NCBI GenBank assembly: GCA_026075535.2 | Contig: AP026540.1 | Coordinates: 1,302,001 to 1,366,000, forward strand | Direction: 5' to 3' | Source of the DNA: Tricholoma matsutake | Lineage: Eukaryota; Basidiomycota; Agaricomycetes; Agaricales; Tricholomataceae | DNA: 64,000 bases | Part shown: positions 31,031-42,850 of the stretch, one piece after another | How positions within the stretch are numbered: position 1 is the first letter of the stretch | Layout: the number at the start of each line of letters is the position of its first letter | Program-made: the position numbers and the translations under genes | The notes under the pieces: model-generated | What the model saw: the letters and a program-made list of their open reading frames with translations, nothing else | Told to the model about the DNA's origin: nothing | Databases searched by the model: none

Positions 31031-33049
31031 AATTTTCTTGTCAATGATATTGTCAACAAGGTGAGTCCTGAGTGGCCACCAGTTAAATCATAATTTTGCA
31101 TATGTCTCTCAAGTTACAAATGTGGAGATCTGCATATGTGAGACATTGTCATTCTTTTATTTTTATTATTTTTATTTCTATCTATTGTGAATAGTGCATC
31201 CAACCATGTGAGGCTGGCAACCTCACACCTATACTCTCCTTTTATTCTTTTTCTTAGTGTAGATCAACCATGGGCCAATCTAAAAGGGGGAGAATGTAGG
31301 GGGTCAGGAGTGACACCCTACAGTGTGGCTGTGATACCCCAGTATTCCTGGGGTATGTTACTAGTGGTACAGGTAGTCACATGTAACAGGAAGCATACTA
31401 CACACTACATCAATAATGGTACCCTATACATTGGTCCTACTTATCCTTGTGTGACCTGATCTATTACCCCCTCTAACCACCTCTCTACAGGTGCTGCACT
31501 TGCATTGTCATGTTCTACCTTAAGTTGTGTATTAGTCATGTTAGCTTTGTTGGTCATCTTTGCTAGTGCCCATCCTCTTGCTCCATTGACACCTATGAGC
31601 AGTTGCTCATGGGTGTAGTAGGTGGGTGCTGACTGGCGCTATTGTCAATGGCTAGTAGGATCTGCAACCCACCCTACAAGCATGGCTTTTAGGCTGGCTG
31701 TGTTGTCTGCTAGTCATTGTGAGCTTGTGTCATCCCTGGTGTTGTTGGGGACCTTGGGGTTGGGATTGCTAGTAGGTGTCCTGGCACTTGCTGAGATTAC
31801 TGTTGGCTTCCATCCCACAACCCACCCTGTGAATAGAAGTGGGGGCAGGTGGGATCATAATACACTATGTTAAGTGGTCAGTGGTGCTGGGTGCAGTTAC
31901 CAGTGTTGCAGGGTACATACCTAGTGAGTTTCTCGCCTCTGCTGGTCTCCAACAACCCTCATGATGTTTTTATCAGGGACAGCCATCATGCTTCCATCCA
32001 CATTACTTCCTTCATTGTCCAACAGTGCTGTGGTGGGGTGTAGTCTCATGTCAACATCTATCATTACCATTAGTTTATAATTGCATGGAAAGATTAGTTG
32101 CCTATGTTGTAAAACAGAATAAGGAAACCTACTGAGAGCCCAAACAACACAGTCCATGTGAGCTCTGTGATCCACCTAGCAAGCTAGCAGTGGGGCTTGG
32201 TAGTGCAAGTCATCCTGTCAGCTGTCTCAGCCTGTCTGGGAGCACCATACGTCCTTGCAAACTGCAGATCGCACAGCTGGTGGGAGGTGTCTGGATCATG
32301 AGGTAGTGGATTTAGGGTCACAATGTGTCACTGCTCTGCCATTTCCTGTTTTTATAGGGAATGGGGAGTCAGCAAATGATGTGGGTCTACATGGTGGTGA
32401 AAGTGCTCACCTCAAGTCTGCCAGCACTGCATAGCAGCCTCACATCTTATTTAATGCTAAGGAAGGTTGGTTTCTGGCTCTTGTGGATGGTGGCAGAGGT
32501 CGGTTGTTGGTGTGCAGACTCAGAAGCCTGAGTGTCATGCCATTTTCTTGGTCAACATTGTTGGCAGGTCTGGGCAGGAAGGGGAAAGTTACATGTATTT
32601 TGTACAGTCAAACCTGCACCATGCAATGATTCAAGTCACACAATGACTCATGGAGGACCCCATACCTCAGCCAAACAGTGAAACATTACCAACAGACCTG
32701 AGCCCAGTTGGGCACTGTACAATTTCTCTTTTTTGTGACTCTCCCCCCTTCTGTGTAAGGGGACTAGGGGGGACTAAGGGGGTGCCCTGTGTGTTTCTCC
32801 TATTTTTTATGTTTGTTCTATATTTTTCCTTACTTCATTTCCTTCTATTCTTCATTTTCTATGATTTTTCCGGATTTTATTACTAATTTCCCTTTCTATC
32901 ACATTTGTGCATGTTGACAGTTTTATCTTTAGAGGTGGAGCACCCCTTCCAACATCTACCCCTTGGTATGATGTCATTCGGTGGCCTTGATCTGCCTATC
33001 TCCACCTTTTCTATTTTTAGATTATTATTTGATTTTTGCCATCTTCACA
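31031..33049. other. Non-coding region, with a possible second polypurine tract and LTR start
   Basis: No protein-coding family is recognisable. At 31281-31295 AAAAGGGGGAGAA precedes TGTAGGGGGTCAGG, the look of a polypurine tract plus LTR start; the end of that LTR is not visible. Near 31590-31690 the phrases gagcagttgctcatggg and aacccaccctacaagcatgg resemble hairpin motifs at 5960-6500. At 32610 tacagtcaaacctgca resembles a pogo/mariner terminal repeat but has no partner that I could find. Confidence 0.4.
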
Positions 33050-33175
33050 TATACTGGGCATTGGCAAAGGGATCCTTAGAGTTTTCTCTTCAGATTTCCC
33101 TTTGCTAGGTGCACCCCCAATCCCTGTAATATGTAGTATAATTTTGACTTTGGATTTCCACCCCCTCTCTAAGAT
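33050..33175. mobile_element. Half of a foldback MITE (related to 43490-43693)
   Basis: aaagggatccttagagtttt, tttccctttgctaggtgcacc, cccaatccctgtaatatgta and gtataattttgactttggat match one arm of the palindromic MITE at 43490-43693. Only about 125 bp, roughly one arm plus the centre, is present, next to the 3' end of Gy-C. Confidence 0.7.
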
Positions 33176-33252
33176 GCATCGCCCCAGTGCATTTGAAATC
33201 ACATATGACCAAAGTCAGTGACTTGAATGCAATGCGGTGCAGCAGTATGCCA

Positions 33253-35261
33253 TCAGTGGAATTCCTTGACTAACTGAGGGGCATTCACATCAGACTCTTT
33301 GACCCATGAGTTCTCCTCACACCCATAACCCTTCCAATGCACCAAATACTGGAGTTTTCCTCGATGCAACCAGCTGTCCAAGATTGACTCAACTTCATAT
33401 TGGGGTTCTCCCTCAATCACTGTAGGTGGTGATGGTGGATGTGAATGGTGTCCTGGGAATGAGTCTGGGGGAGCTGGAAGGAGTTTGATGACATGGAAGA
33501 CTGGGTGGAGTCTGGACATGGAGGGTGGGAGGTGTAGACAATAAGCATGCATTCCAACACACTTGATGATGGGGAAAGGTCCCAGGAAGCGATGAGCAAG
33601 TTTCTTGGATGGGCATGTAGTGGAGATGTCACTGGAGTCAAGATAAACTCAATCACCAACCTTGTACTGAGGGGTCGGAGAATGGCATTGGTTGTAAAAG
33701 CACGCCATGTCGTCCTTTGCCTTTGCCTCCTCCAAGCTATCCTGCATGCGTTCTGTGAACTCATTCACCATCTCAATGTGTGAGGGAGTTTGGCGAGGTT
33801 CAAATCCCATGCGTGGATGTCATCCAGTGTCTAAGAAGAAAGGGGTCTGTTGAGTGGAAGCATGGACATGGATGTTGTATCCAAACTCAGCCAAGGGGAG
33901 AAGATCGTCCCAATTGTCCTGGCACTCATTGATGAAGATGCAGATGTACTGCTCCAATTCCTGGTTGACTTGCTCAGTCTGGCCATCAGTTTGTGGGTGA
34001 TAAGTGGTCAAAGCAAGGAGTTTGATCCCCAGAAGTTGGTACAGCTTGTGAGTGATCTCTGCCATGAACTGAAAACTGTCAGAGAGGAAAGCACCAGGAA
34101 GTCCATGTAATTTCCACACATGATGGAGATAGAGTCAGGCAGCACCCAGGGCACTGACAGTGGTGTGAGTGGGAATGAAGTGAGCACATTTTCCCACTGA
34201 ATCAACTGTGCACATCACTGCATCAAACCCATTCGACTCTGGCAACTCCACCACAAAGTTGACGCTGACAACATCCCAATGACTCTCTGGAACAGGAAGA
34301 GGGTGTAGCTTGCCAATGGGTTTGCAACGAGGAATCTTGGTGCATAAGCACAAGTGCAACAATACTGACCAATGAGTTGTGACATTTGTGGCCACCAATA
34401 ATTCCATGAGGTGAGCTCCAAGGTCTTCCAGTGTCCAGGATAACCAGCAATCTGTAAGTCATGGTGTTGGTATATGATGCACCAGCAAAGGTCTGGTTCA
34501 TTGGGGATGTAGATGTGATCCCTGAAATACAACAAGTCCTCCTTTTCAGCCCACTCTGCTGCACACAAGGAAAGGGTGGATCCCATCCTCAGTTCTTTAA
34601 CAGCTCAGGCAACAACATCCTCATGTAAACCGCTATGGTTTGCATGACGAATGTCACGTAGGATGTCCCACTCCTTGCCCTGGGGTGCGATGCCTTCCAG
34701 TGCCTGAATGGTGAACAGGTCTGGCTGCAACAACACAATGTTTTGATTGTCATCACTGCCATCCCCATGGTCTGCACGTCAGGAAAGGGCATCAGTCTTC
34801 CCCATGCTGCGACCCAGATGGTGGTGCAAGGAGAAGTTGAATCTGAATAGATACAGGGACCAACGAGCTTGACGACGGTTCAATTTCTTGGCTGTCATAA
34901 AGTACTCAAGATTCTTGTGGCCCATCCAAATTTCCGCCTTGTGTTGGGCACCCTTGAGGAAGTGTTGCCACTCCTCAAGTGCACGCATTATTGCCAACAT
35001 CTTCTTGTCATGGATCTCATAGTTTTGCTCTGCAGCACTAAGACTTTTGGAGTAGAACACAACAGGATGCCACTTCTGGTCCTCCAGAGACTGCTGCAAC
35101 AACACAGCGCCCATTGCAAAGTCAGAACTGTTGGCTTCTACATGAAAAGGATGTGAATTGTCAGCAAAGGTAAGAATGGGAGCAGAAGTGACCATCTCCT
35201 TAAGCTTTTTGAATGCCTCCTGTTGTGCATTATCCCACCTCCATGCCTCCTTTCCTGTCAA
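33253..35261 (-). pseudogene. Gy-C RNase H, integrase and chromodomain
   Basis: From 35261: KEAWRWDNAQQEAFKKLKEM, FHVEANSSDFAMGAVLLQQS and EIHDKKMLAIMRALEEWQHF (RNase H; the expected first Asp of EADSSDFA is N). Then the zinc-finger region in broken frames (34586-34215) and the integrase core pieces ESNGFDAVMCTVDSVGKCAH and LPGAFLSDSFQFMAEITHKL (an S follows where ISDRG is usual), YHPQTDGQTEQVNQELEQYI, ending with a chromodomain EPQYEVESILDSWLHRGKLQ/LVHWKGYGCEENSWV at 33420-33253. At least five frameshifts or stops are needed. Confidence 0.82.
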
Positions 35262-35273
35262 GTCAAACAGTGG

Positions 35274-36962
35274 TCATGGATGATGTGAGAAATCCTTGAT
35301 AAAACACTGATAGAAATTGATGAAGCCCAGGAAAGACTGCACCTCTTTCTTGTTCATGGGCATCAGCCAAGCCATGACCCTGTTCACCTTGATAGGATCC
35401 ATCTCCACCTGACCCTCCAAGATAATCAGGCTGAGGTACTCAATCTTGGTCTTCTCAAACTCACACTTGTCCTGACAAAGGTAGAGTTTGTACCGTCGAA
35501 GCCATTCTAGGATGAGGCGTGTGATGTGACCGTGCTCTTCAACCATGCGAGTGAAGATGAGGATGTTGTTGAGATAGATACAAACAACACCTTCAAGGAT
35601 GAGGTCATGGAAGATGTTGTTCATCATGGTCTGAAAGGTGGCATGCCTATTAGTAAGGCCAAAGAACATGATGAGCAGTTCAAAATAGTGTGTGACTCAG
35701 GTAACCCCCAGGTATAATTTTGTGTACCCATACCCGTACCCGTGAACACCGTACCCATTATGGTTACGGGTGCAGTTTTACCACGGGTACAGGGGGGGTT
35801 TTGGTCGAAACCCATGAGTATGACATTAATAATTTATTATAATTCTAAATATATCTATATACAATGAAGAACCACCTCCAACTCGCAATTGCAAGCGAGG
35901 GGGGGTGGTAGCAGTGATGTACCGGCCATTGTGAGTTAGCAAACTAAGAAACACCCCCACCTTGCATTTGTGAGTGAGAGGGGGTGGTAGTCATGACTTG
36001 GCAGCCATTGTGAGAGAAATAGATGAAGAACCACCCCCAAATCACATTTGTGAGTGAGAGGGGGTGGTAGTGGTGACATGGCGGCGCTCCCAAGTGAAAT
36101 GAACAGAGAATGACCCCACCTCACATTTGCGAGTGAGGGGGGGTGGTAAGAATGAAAGACAGAAAAAAATACCTAGGGCCCAAACGATGATAGATGTCGT
36201 TTGGGCCAGTTATAGCACCATTAGAACCTAAAAGTCAAATAAAAACATTAGTTAGTTAGGACAAAACAAGAACGAAAGATACCCACATCATACCCGTAAC
36301 ACCATGGAAATGGGTACGGTATTGCCTGGGTACAGCAACTTCCAACCTGTACCAGTAACCATGCATACCCATAACCATATTATCATGGGTTTACCCATAC
36401 CCATGTCACACCTTAGTTCAAAAAGACCATGGTTGGTATGAAAGGCTGCCTTCCACTCATCTCCCTCCTTTATCCTCACATTATTGTAACCCCAATGGAC
36501 ATCAAGTTTGGTGAAGTATCGGGCTCCATGGAGCTGGTTCACGAGTTCAGAGATGAGAGGTAATGGGTAGCTATTTTTGACTGTGATGTCGTTGAGCCTT
36601 CTGTAGTCTTGAACTGGTCAAAGTGAACCATCCTTCTTGACAAAGAAAAAGGGAGAGGCCATGGGTGACTTTGATGGTTGAATACATCCAGAGGCCAGAT
36701 GCTTGTCAATGAACTGGTCAAGCTGTTGCTGTTCTTCAGGAGAGAGAGGATATACCTTGCAGGATGAAAGGGTTGCACCGGGGGTGAGTTTGATCATGTG
36801 ATCCCACGGCTTGTGCACAGGGAGAGAGTCAAACAATTCCTTGGAGAACACGTCCCTGAACTCATGGAGATGAGGAAGCAAGGAATTAGTAGAGGATTTA
36901 GCAGCATTGTTTTTGTGGAAGGGCTTGGCCAGGCATTGGGATATGTTCAATGTAGCACACAC
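35274..36962 (-). pseudogene. Gy-C reverse transcriptase, split by a hAT-like MITE
   Basis: 36962-36618 holds [37 protein letters not shown]. 36542-36424 holds [20 protein letters not shown] and HTNHGLFEL. The MITE follows, and reading resumes at 35677 with MFFGLTNRHATFQTMMNNIF. The catalytic motif is CIYLNNILIF: both aspartates of the family's YxDD are Asn, each a single G-to-A change. The YLNN core cannot be catalytic, so this copy is dead regardless of the insertions. Confidence 0.85.
35686..36415. mobile_element. hAT-like MITE, 730 bp, 8-bp TSD GTTCAAAA
   Basis: Flanked by GTTCAAAA at 35678-35685 and 36416-36423. Ends are TAGTGTGTGACTCAGG and, on the other strand, TAAGGTGTGACATGGG (short imperfect TIRs sharing GTGTGAC). 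Removing it rejoins the Gy-C RT reading (HGLFEL then IMFFGL). Subterminal regions are rich in TACCCGTACCC/GGGTACGGGT motifs. The centre holds four C-tract/CTCGCA hairpin units (35860-36150), the GGCCCAAACGATG palindrome (36177-36207) and intron-like text (taactaacta..gacttttag). An 8-bp duplication with TAxxG ends is typical of hAT elements; there is no transposase, so it is non-autonomous. Confidence 0.85.
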
Positions 36963-37351
36963 TCATGCTATGGATGGATCACAGTGTAGAAGATCCGATC
37001 ACCTTCCTCCACTTCCTCTGGCTCCTCGTCATTATCATCTGAGTCCAGCATCAGATCAGGAACCCCTTCTAACTCCACTTCAGGTATAGGCTGGGGTCTG
37101 GCATGACACTTCTGAGTATGTTGTATCGTGGCTCTTTGTCCACAATGTTCTTGCCTGGTTTCTGTGAAACAAGTACAACAGTGGGATGGACATCAGCTCA
37201 TGGTAACCTCCCCAGTATGCCAGTCGACCTCTGGGTTATGGTCTCGAAGCCATGGATAGCCCAAAATCACCTTCTGCTTTCCTAATTGAGTGACAGCAAA
37301 AATGGCACGCTCACTATGATCTTTGTAATGGAGGACCAGGTCTACAACCTC

Positions 37352-38025
37352 TCAGATGGCACCAGCTTTATTTGGGGACCCATCCACCTGATAAACAGGT
37401 ATCGGACATGAGGGTGAGTGAGTATTCAGGCGATGTTGTTGTGCGAGATGGGCATTGATGAAGAGACCGGTCGCACCAGAGTCCAGGAGCACAGAGACAC
37501 TGAGTATCTGTCCAGTGTCAGTAGTCTGTAGTTTGATTGCTAGGTTCAAGGAATGTGCAGAGGGAGTGGATGCAACAATATATTTGCATGGTAGTTTGTG
37601 CTCCCATGATTTAATTTTGGGGTGTGGAGCAGAGGGAGAGATGGGAAGAGCAGGTACATCTTTGGCCCACTTTGAAGGGTCAGAGAGGGGAACAGTCATG
37701 GAAATGGATTCATTCTCCAGGGATTCAACTGACAAAACTTCAAAGTGGTTATGGACAGGCAGTGAGGGCATACAATTCACTCGCTGTAAATAGAAAAATC
37801 CTGCTCCTCTACAACTTCTGACTTGATCTCCTCTACAACCTGATCCTTCACTTCCTCGACATCTACAAGCGCCAACAAGTCTTGGAGGAGTTCATCTTGC
37901 CCCTCAGGGGTGAGCATGCAGATATCCTGACAATGGGGACATGCTCCAGCCCTGTGCCCAGTTTCCCCACAGCAGTAGCAGAGATCCAACCTATGCACAC
38001 AGCTGTGGGCTGCATCAACATCCAT
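37352..38025 (-). pseudogene. Gy-C nucleocapsid zinc knuckle and protease
   Basis: 38025-37777 encodes CYCCGETGHRAGAC, a canonical CCHC knuckle. 37780-37352 has LSVSVLLDSGATGLFINAHL with an intact D-S-G-A and IPVYQVDGSPNKAGAI. The region 37351-36963 continues toward RT without recognisable domains. Confidence 0.8.
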
Positions 38026-38166
38026 TGGTACCAGGACATTGATGGCTGGGGTGGGAGTCTGACAAACAGGAATGGGGTTATGGTGGGGAAGGGTTCAATT
38101 GAAGGTGTAGGGTGCATGAGTGGTAGTTGGAGCATGGAATGCAGCATTAAACACTGCATTTGTGAG

Positions 38167-38426
38167 TCAGTTCTTGTCACAGAGTAAAGCAGCTTCATAC
38201 CAAGCATAGATATCATCGTCTGCTGGGTGCCCTTCCAACATCTGTGCAATCTGGTCCTGAATCTCTTGATTGAGGCCCCATTGGAACTTCACCACCACTG
38301 GTAGCCCACTCCTATATCCTGCCATGTCCACCAAATCATTAAACTCATTGATATAATCGTCCACAGATCGACATGCCTGGTGGTAAGAGGATGACTCAAG
38401 CTGTGTCACTGCTTAATGGTGTTTGT
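38167..38426 (-). pseudogene. Gy-C gag, C-terminal part of the capsid region
   Basis: TQLESSSYHQACRSVDDYIN and FNDLVDMAGYRSGLPVVVKF, typical of Ty3-type gag. The reading starts exactly at the edge of the family-D LTR and, across the insertion, continues the text at 42851 (CPLND then KHH*AVTQLE). Confidence 0.75.
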
Positions 38427-39058
38427 TGATGATGCTTGACCAGGAAACCCAAACAAAACCCACAAAAAGGCCTCTAATGGTATAACACTAGTTAGAGGAA
38501 GGTTGCAAGGTGATACTAAATATCACCGCTGTTACCCAATTGTAAGGGAACTAAATGTGAGGAGGTCTGATGATGTTCGATGATGTTCGAGGGTGTACAA
38601 AGCTCTGCGAAGTGCTTCGAGGAATGTTCAAGGATGTTTGAGAGGCTTGTAGAGGATGAGGATGGATTTGACGGATGCTGAGGATAGACTATAGAGACAA
38701 CTAAGTCTCAAGAGGGGATAGACAATAGACAATAGTTTTGAGAAGCTAATATGGAAAGTTTGAGGAAGTTCAAGATAACCTGCTATACTTGAGGTCTAAG
38801 ACTAGAGACTTGGACTCAAGAGGATTGCTCTTGAATCAGACAATGGATATGAGAGGACAATCTATTCTGGAGTTCCAAGTAGCTAGTACAAGGCTATATA
38901 TGTTTGGAAGAGATGGTACCTAAAAGGAAATAAAACATGAGGACTGCATGAAGCAAGATATGAAACAATAAAGAACTTTGCAAATCATAAAATAAATAAA
39001 AGACGATGAGAAGGAAAACAAACATATAGAGTCACAATGTATCAGGGTATCTGTCCTA
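38427..39058 (-). mobile_element. Family-D LTR, partial (3' part), abutting a LINE poly(A)
   Basis: About 630 bp match 41801-42488: ccaggaaacccaaacaaaac, taacactagttagaggaagg, then the gatgttcga repeats and tctattctggagttccaagt. The homology breaks in gtcctatt, where a run of 14 T (39059-39072) begins, that is, the poly(A) of the LINE on the minus strand. Confidence 0.8.
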
Positions 39059-41075
39059 TTTTTTTTTTTTTTCCAATTTATTCTCTATTGTGGCATATCA
39101 TATGTAAGAGAGTAAATATGTACTGTGGTTGAAGCTACTGTGTGTCCTGTCCACTTTGTGTTCTATGTCATCTTGCTAGGAGAACCCACTAGGTAGGTCT
39201 TGAAGCACTGTTGGTGCTGGAAAAGTAGTGTGGTAGCCAAATTTGGAGTACTGGGTGCATGTGCACGTGATGTGCCTCATGGTTGTGTGTCATGGTACCC
39301 TGTGGGTCCTCTTCATCTCTCTTCCTCATCAGTCTCTCATGATGCTCCTGACTCTACTGGTCTCCATTCCCTATCTTCTCCTCTCCTCTCTCTCCTCTCT
39401 CAGTGCTGGGATGTCTCCGGAGGTGTATAAGAAGTGCTGAGTTGTGGCAATGAACTGGAATAGTGGCCGCATTGTCTTTGGCCTTGAGAACAGCTTCCTG
39501 ATATTGATGTCCCTCCCTCCTGTGTTGTTACATAGCTGTTGTATTGCTTGGTGGTAGGCTGAGCAGTGCAGAATGTAGTGTTGGATGGACTCCTTGCTCT
39601 GGTTGCATGCAGGGCATGTTGGTGTGTCAGCTTTTCCCATGTGATGTAAATGCTTAGCTAGTGGCACATGCCCTGTCCTTAATTGAGATAATATACTGGT
39701 GGCCTTTCTCAGGAGTGGTGCAATGAGTGTGAGGTACTTCGTTGATGGCGCGGTGGGTTCAAGGTTTTTCATGTGTTCATACCTTGGTGATTTCGTCCAT
39801 GATTTTTGTGCTAGTCGTTTAAGCTTCTCATTGTATGCTTGTTTAAGTGCAGACTTGCTGTGTGGTAGAGGTTTTCTGAGGGCTTGTGGTAGTTGGTTGA
39901 CACTACTGCTGCCCTCTGTGATCGCTTTCTTCGCCTGTTTGTTGGCTTGCTGGTTGCCTTCTATTCCCTTGTGGCCCAGTGTCCACCTAATCATGATTTG
40001 AATGCCGTTGTGTTTCTTCTTCAGCACTTTTAGGTCTTTGTGGAATATGTTGGTTAGGTAGTGCCCTGGGTGCACTTTTGTCAGTTGCATGGCTCTGATA
40101 GTAGCTTGATTGTCAACACAAAATGTGGCTGACCATATCGCCCACTCCTTGGACATCAGCTTGATGGCCAATATCATTTCTATGCCCTATACTGTATGTT
40201 GATTCTGTGTGCCAAGCTTGTAGCAAATGGTTGCTTTCTTCCTTCCGCCCCGGTATAGGACGCCGCTGCTCCTATTTTACCTTCCATCCCTGATCTGTTG
40301 GTGTATACCTTGATGTCTGCATTGTCATGTTGTACGTCATGGATAGCATTGTTGGCCATGTCTGCAATCAATATCTTTGTGTCTAGCTTCCATTGTGTGT
40401 TGTGGTGTACTACATCAATGGTTTCAATGAGTTGGGGTTTGATTTTATATGTGTGCATGAGGTCATGTAGCAGGGTTGGGTGCTGCTTTATGAGTCACGT
40501 GGCAGTGTTTGCTACTGGCTTGTGTAGCGGGTGAGTGGGTGGTAGCATTGCTAAGTGTCATGCTGCACGATGGTGGTGCTTGTCAACCAGCAGGTGAAAG
40601 GGGAGCAGGTTTGCCATGATGTCCAGAACATCCGTGGCTGTGGTTCTCATTGTGCCTGTGATCATGATTGCTGCCTGACATTGGACCGATGCAAGTTTGT
40701 TGATAATCCCTTGGCTGGACTTCCCATCTCTTGACCTTGTGGTCATTCTCTGTTGTGGTGTTAGGAAGATGTCGGTGGCATAGAGCATGCATGGCACTGC
40801 AATTGAGAGGTAATGTTTATGGATGTACCTTGCTGCGGCTCCTCTTGATGCTCTCATGATCTCTGCAAATTGGATCAACCATGTATGCCCCTTTGCTAGG
40901 GCAGCTGCACATTGTCCTTTCCAGTTTAGTTTATTATTGATGATTACTCCTAGGAACTTAGCCATTTCTGCTGATGGGATGCATTGGTTGCCTAGCATCA
41001 GGGTGCGGTGTGGGGTCAGGACATGTTTTTTGGGGTTAAGCGGGTGTGGGACCATCTTTCTGGTTATGTCCAGTG
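39059..41075 (-). mobile_element. LINE (non-LTR retrotransposon) 3' fragment: RT end, RNase H, zinc finger
   Basis: The minus strand encodes the end of an RT (FLGVIINNKLNWKGQCAAAL, MRASRGAAARYIHKHYLSIA, VPCMLYATDIF), a broken RNase H (40458-40180 and 40177: IKVYTNRSGMEGKIGAAASY, CVDNQATIRAMQL, IRWTLGHKGIEGNQQANKQA), and a zf-RVT type cluster (GKADTPTCPACNQSKESIQH). It ends with GAATAAATTGG and A14 at 39072-39059. Truncated 5' end, own RNase H and poly(A) are standard for a LINE. The frame breaks at 40180. The first N of TNRSG stands where Asp is expected (TDGS/TDRS), so RNase H is probably inactive. Confidence 0.82.
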
Positions 41076-41571
41076 AGTAGTTGAATGTTATAGAATGACA
41101 AAAATATAATCCCAAATTGCTCATGTTGTAAATACCGATGTGAAGATGTTTGGCAACAAGTTTGTCCATGTCCGAAATTGACCATTTCTGATCATCTTTG
41201 GAACCAGGGTACAGTTTGTAGATAGCGATGTGAAAATTCTGGAACAAAATGCCAGCATCGTATTCTGGAATCGATTCCCCGAGTTTGGAAGTGTTAATAT
41301 CAAGGTAGTAGCAAGCATGCTTCTTCATTTCTTCAGAGTTCATATCATTGCATGCAGAGAAAAGCAATTCAAGCTCGTTAAAATATCTGCGAAGTTCTCG
41401 AGGCTGGGTGGGGTCAAATTTCAGAGCTGTGGAATGACCACGAGCTGGCATAGTGGCATGTGTAGTCATGAATGTGATTACTCTTGGGGTAGGGGTTAAA
41501 ACTTGGGTGAAGGGGGGTAGAGGTGTCAAAGTTGTTGGAATGATGAATGAAGAGGTAGATGATGAGGACAA
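41076..41571 (-). pseudogene. Gag fragment of the family-D element, fused in frame to the LINE
   Basis: KFDPTQPRELRRYFNELELL, MKKHACYYLDINTSKLGESI, IYKLYPGSKDDQKWSISDMD, typical of one Agaricomycete Gypsy gag class. The open frame (41571-40558, 337 codons) runs without a stop from gag into LINE RT at about 41070, a chance chimera. Gag lies about 230 bp inside the 5' LTR at 41801, after the primer region. Confidence 0.75.
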
Positions 41572-41779
41572 AGAAGTAGAGGATGATGATGAAGATGATG
41601 AGATAGGTGAAGGGAATAGTTGACGATGAGTAGATTATGCTTTGGAAACTGGGATTATAATATCTCCTGATTGTTTGAGAGATTCAAAGGCATGGCGAGT
41701 ATTATACAAAGGTTTCTGGCTTGCATTGGCCTAAGCCAGGAGATTCGAGATGAATTAGGCGATGAAATGATTTAGAAAT

Positions 41780-41800
41780 CCCTCACAGTGGGCTCCAAAA
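41780..41800 (-). promoter_or_regulatory. Primer-binding region of the family-D element
   Basis: Adjacent to the 5' LTR, the minus strand reads TTTTGGAGCCCACTGTGAGG. TGG near the LTR edge is compatible with tRNA priming, unlike Gy-A and Gy-E. The tRNA is not identified. Confidence 0.45.
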
Positions 41801-42850
41801 TGATGATGCTCAACCAGGAAACCCAAACAAAACCCACAAAAGGCCTTGAATGGTATAACACTAGTTAGAGGAAGGTTGCAAGGTGGTACTAAATATCACC
41901 GCTGTTACCTAATTGTAAGGGAACTAAATGTGAGGAGGTCCAATGATGTTTGATGATGTTCAAGGGCATATGAAGCTCTGTGAAGTGCTTCAAGGAATGT
42001 TTGAGGATGTTTGAAGAAGTTCAAGGATGTTTGAAGAAGTTTGAGGATGTTCAAAGAAGTTCAAGGATGTTTGAAGGGGCTTGTAGAGGACGAGGATGGA
42101 TTTGATGGATGCTGAGGATAGACTATAGAGACAACTAAGTCTCAAGAGGGGATAGACAATAGACAATAGTTTTGAGAAGCTAATATGGAAAGTTTGAGGA
42201 AGTTCAAGATAACCTGCAATACTTTAGGTCTAAGACTAGAGACTTGGACTCAAGAGGATTGCTCTTAAATCATACGATGGATATGAGAGGATGATCTATT
42301 CTGGAGTTCCAAGTAGCTAGTACAAGGCTATATATGTTTGGAAGAGATGGTTAAAAGAAAATAAAACATGAGGACTGCATGAGGCAAGATATGAAACAAT
42401 AAAGAACTTTGCAAATCATAAAATAAATGAAAGATGATGAGAAGGGAAATGTATAGAGTCACAATGTATCAAGGGTACCTGTCCTATTGATCCAATATAT
42501 CATGGAAATGTCGAAGCGCCACAATCACGTCCTAAAAGCCCATTGTTGTATCTCCTCATGTCTGGTGGTGCTCGGTATGTGATGCACTAACTCATACAAG
42601 GTGTGCTGTGTGTGTCTGAAGGGCGGTGCGATAGGCATATGGTGGCCAAAGGCATTCAAGGTGCTGCAAAGTTGTTTGAACTTGCTCAAAGTGCTGCAAA
42701 ATCATTTGAAGTCATTTGAAGTGCTACGAAATCATTTTGGAGTGGTTTCATGGTGTTCATAGGGGTTCATAGGGGTTGGGAGTGTGTGTGGTGATGTGTC
42801 GATGCATTTGGAAGTGTTCCCAGACCTTAGAGTGCCAAGCAGACCTATCA
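41801..42850 (-). mobile_element. Family-D 5' LTR (1,050 bp)
   Basis: Plus text TGATGATGCTCAACC...CCTATCA, like the solo LTR at 26258-27579 but more similar to 38427-39058. U3 holds repeats based on gatgttcaagg/gaagttcaagg (41940-42080) and gtgctgcaaaatcatttgaa (42660-42740). It interrupts Gy-C gag exactly at PLND. No 5-bp target duplication is visible. Confidence 0.8.

Noticed and set aside
32610..32660. Possible pogo/mariner terminal repeat tacagtcaaacctgca
   Set aside because: No matching opposite end, transposase or convincing TA duplication was found nearby.
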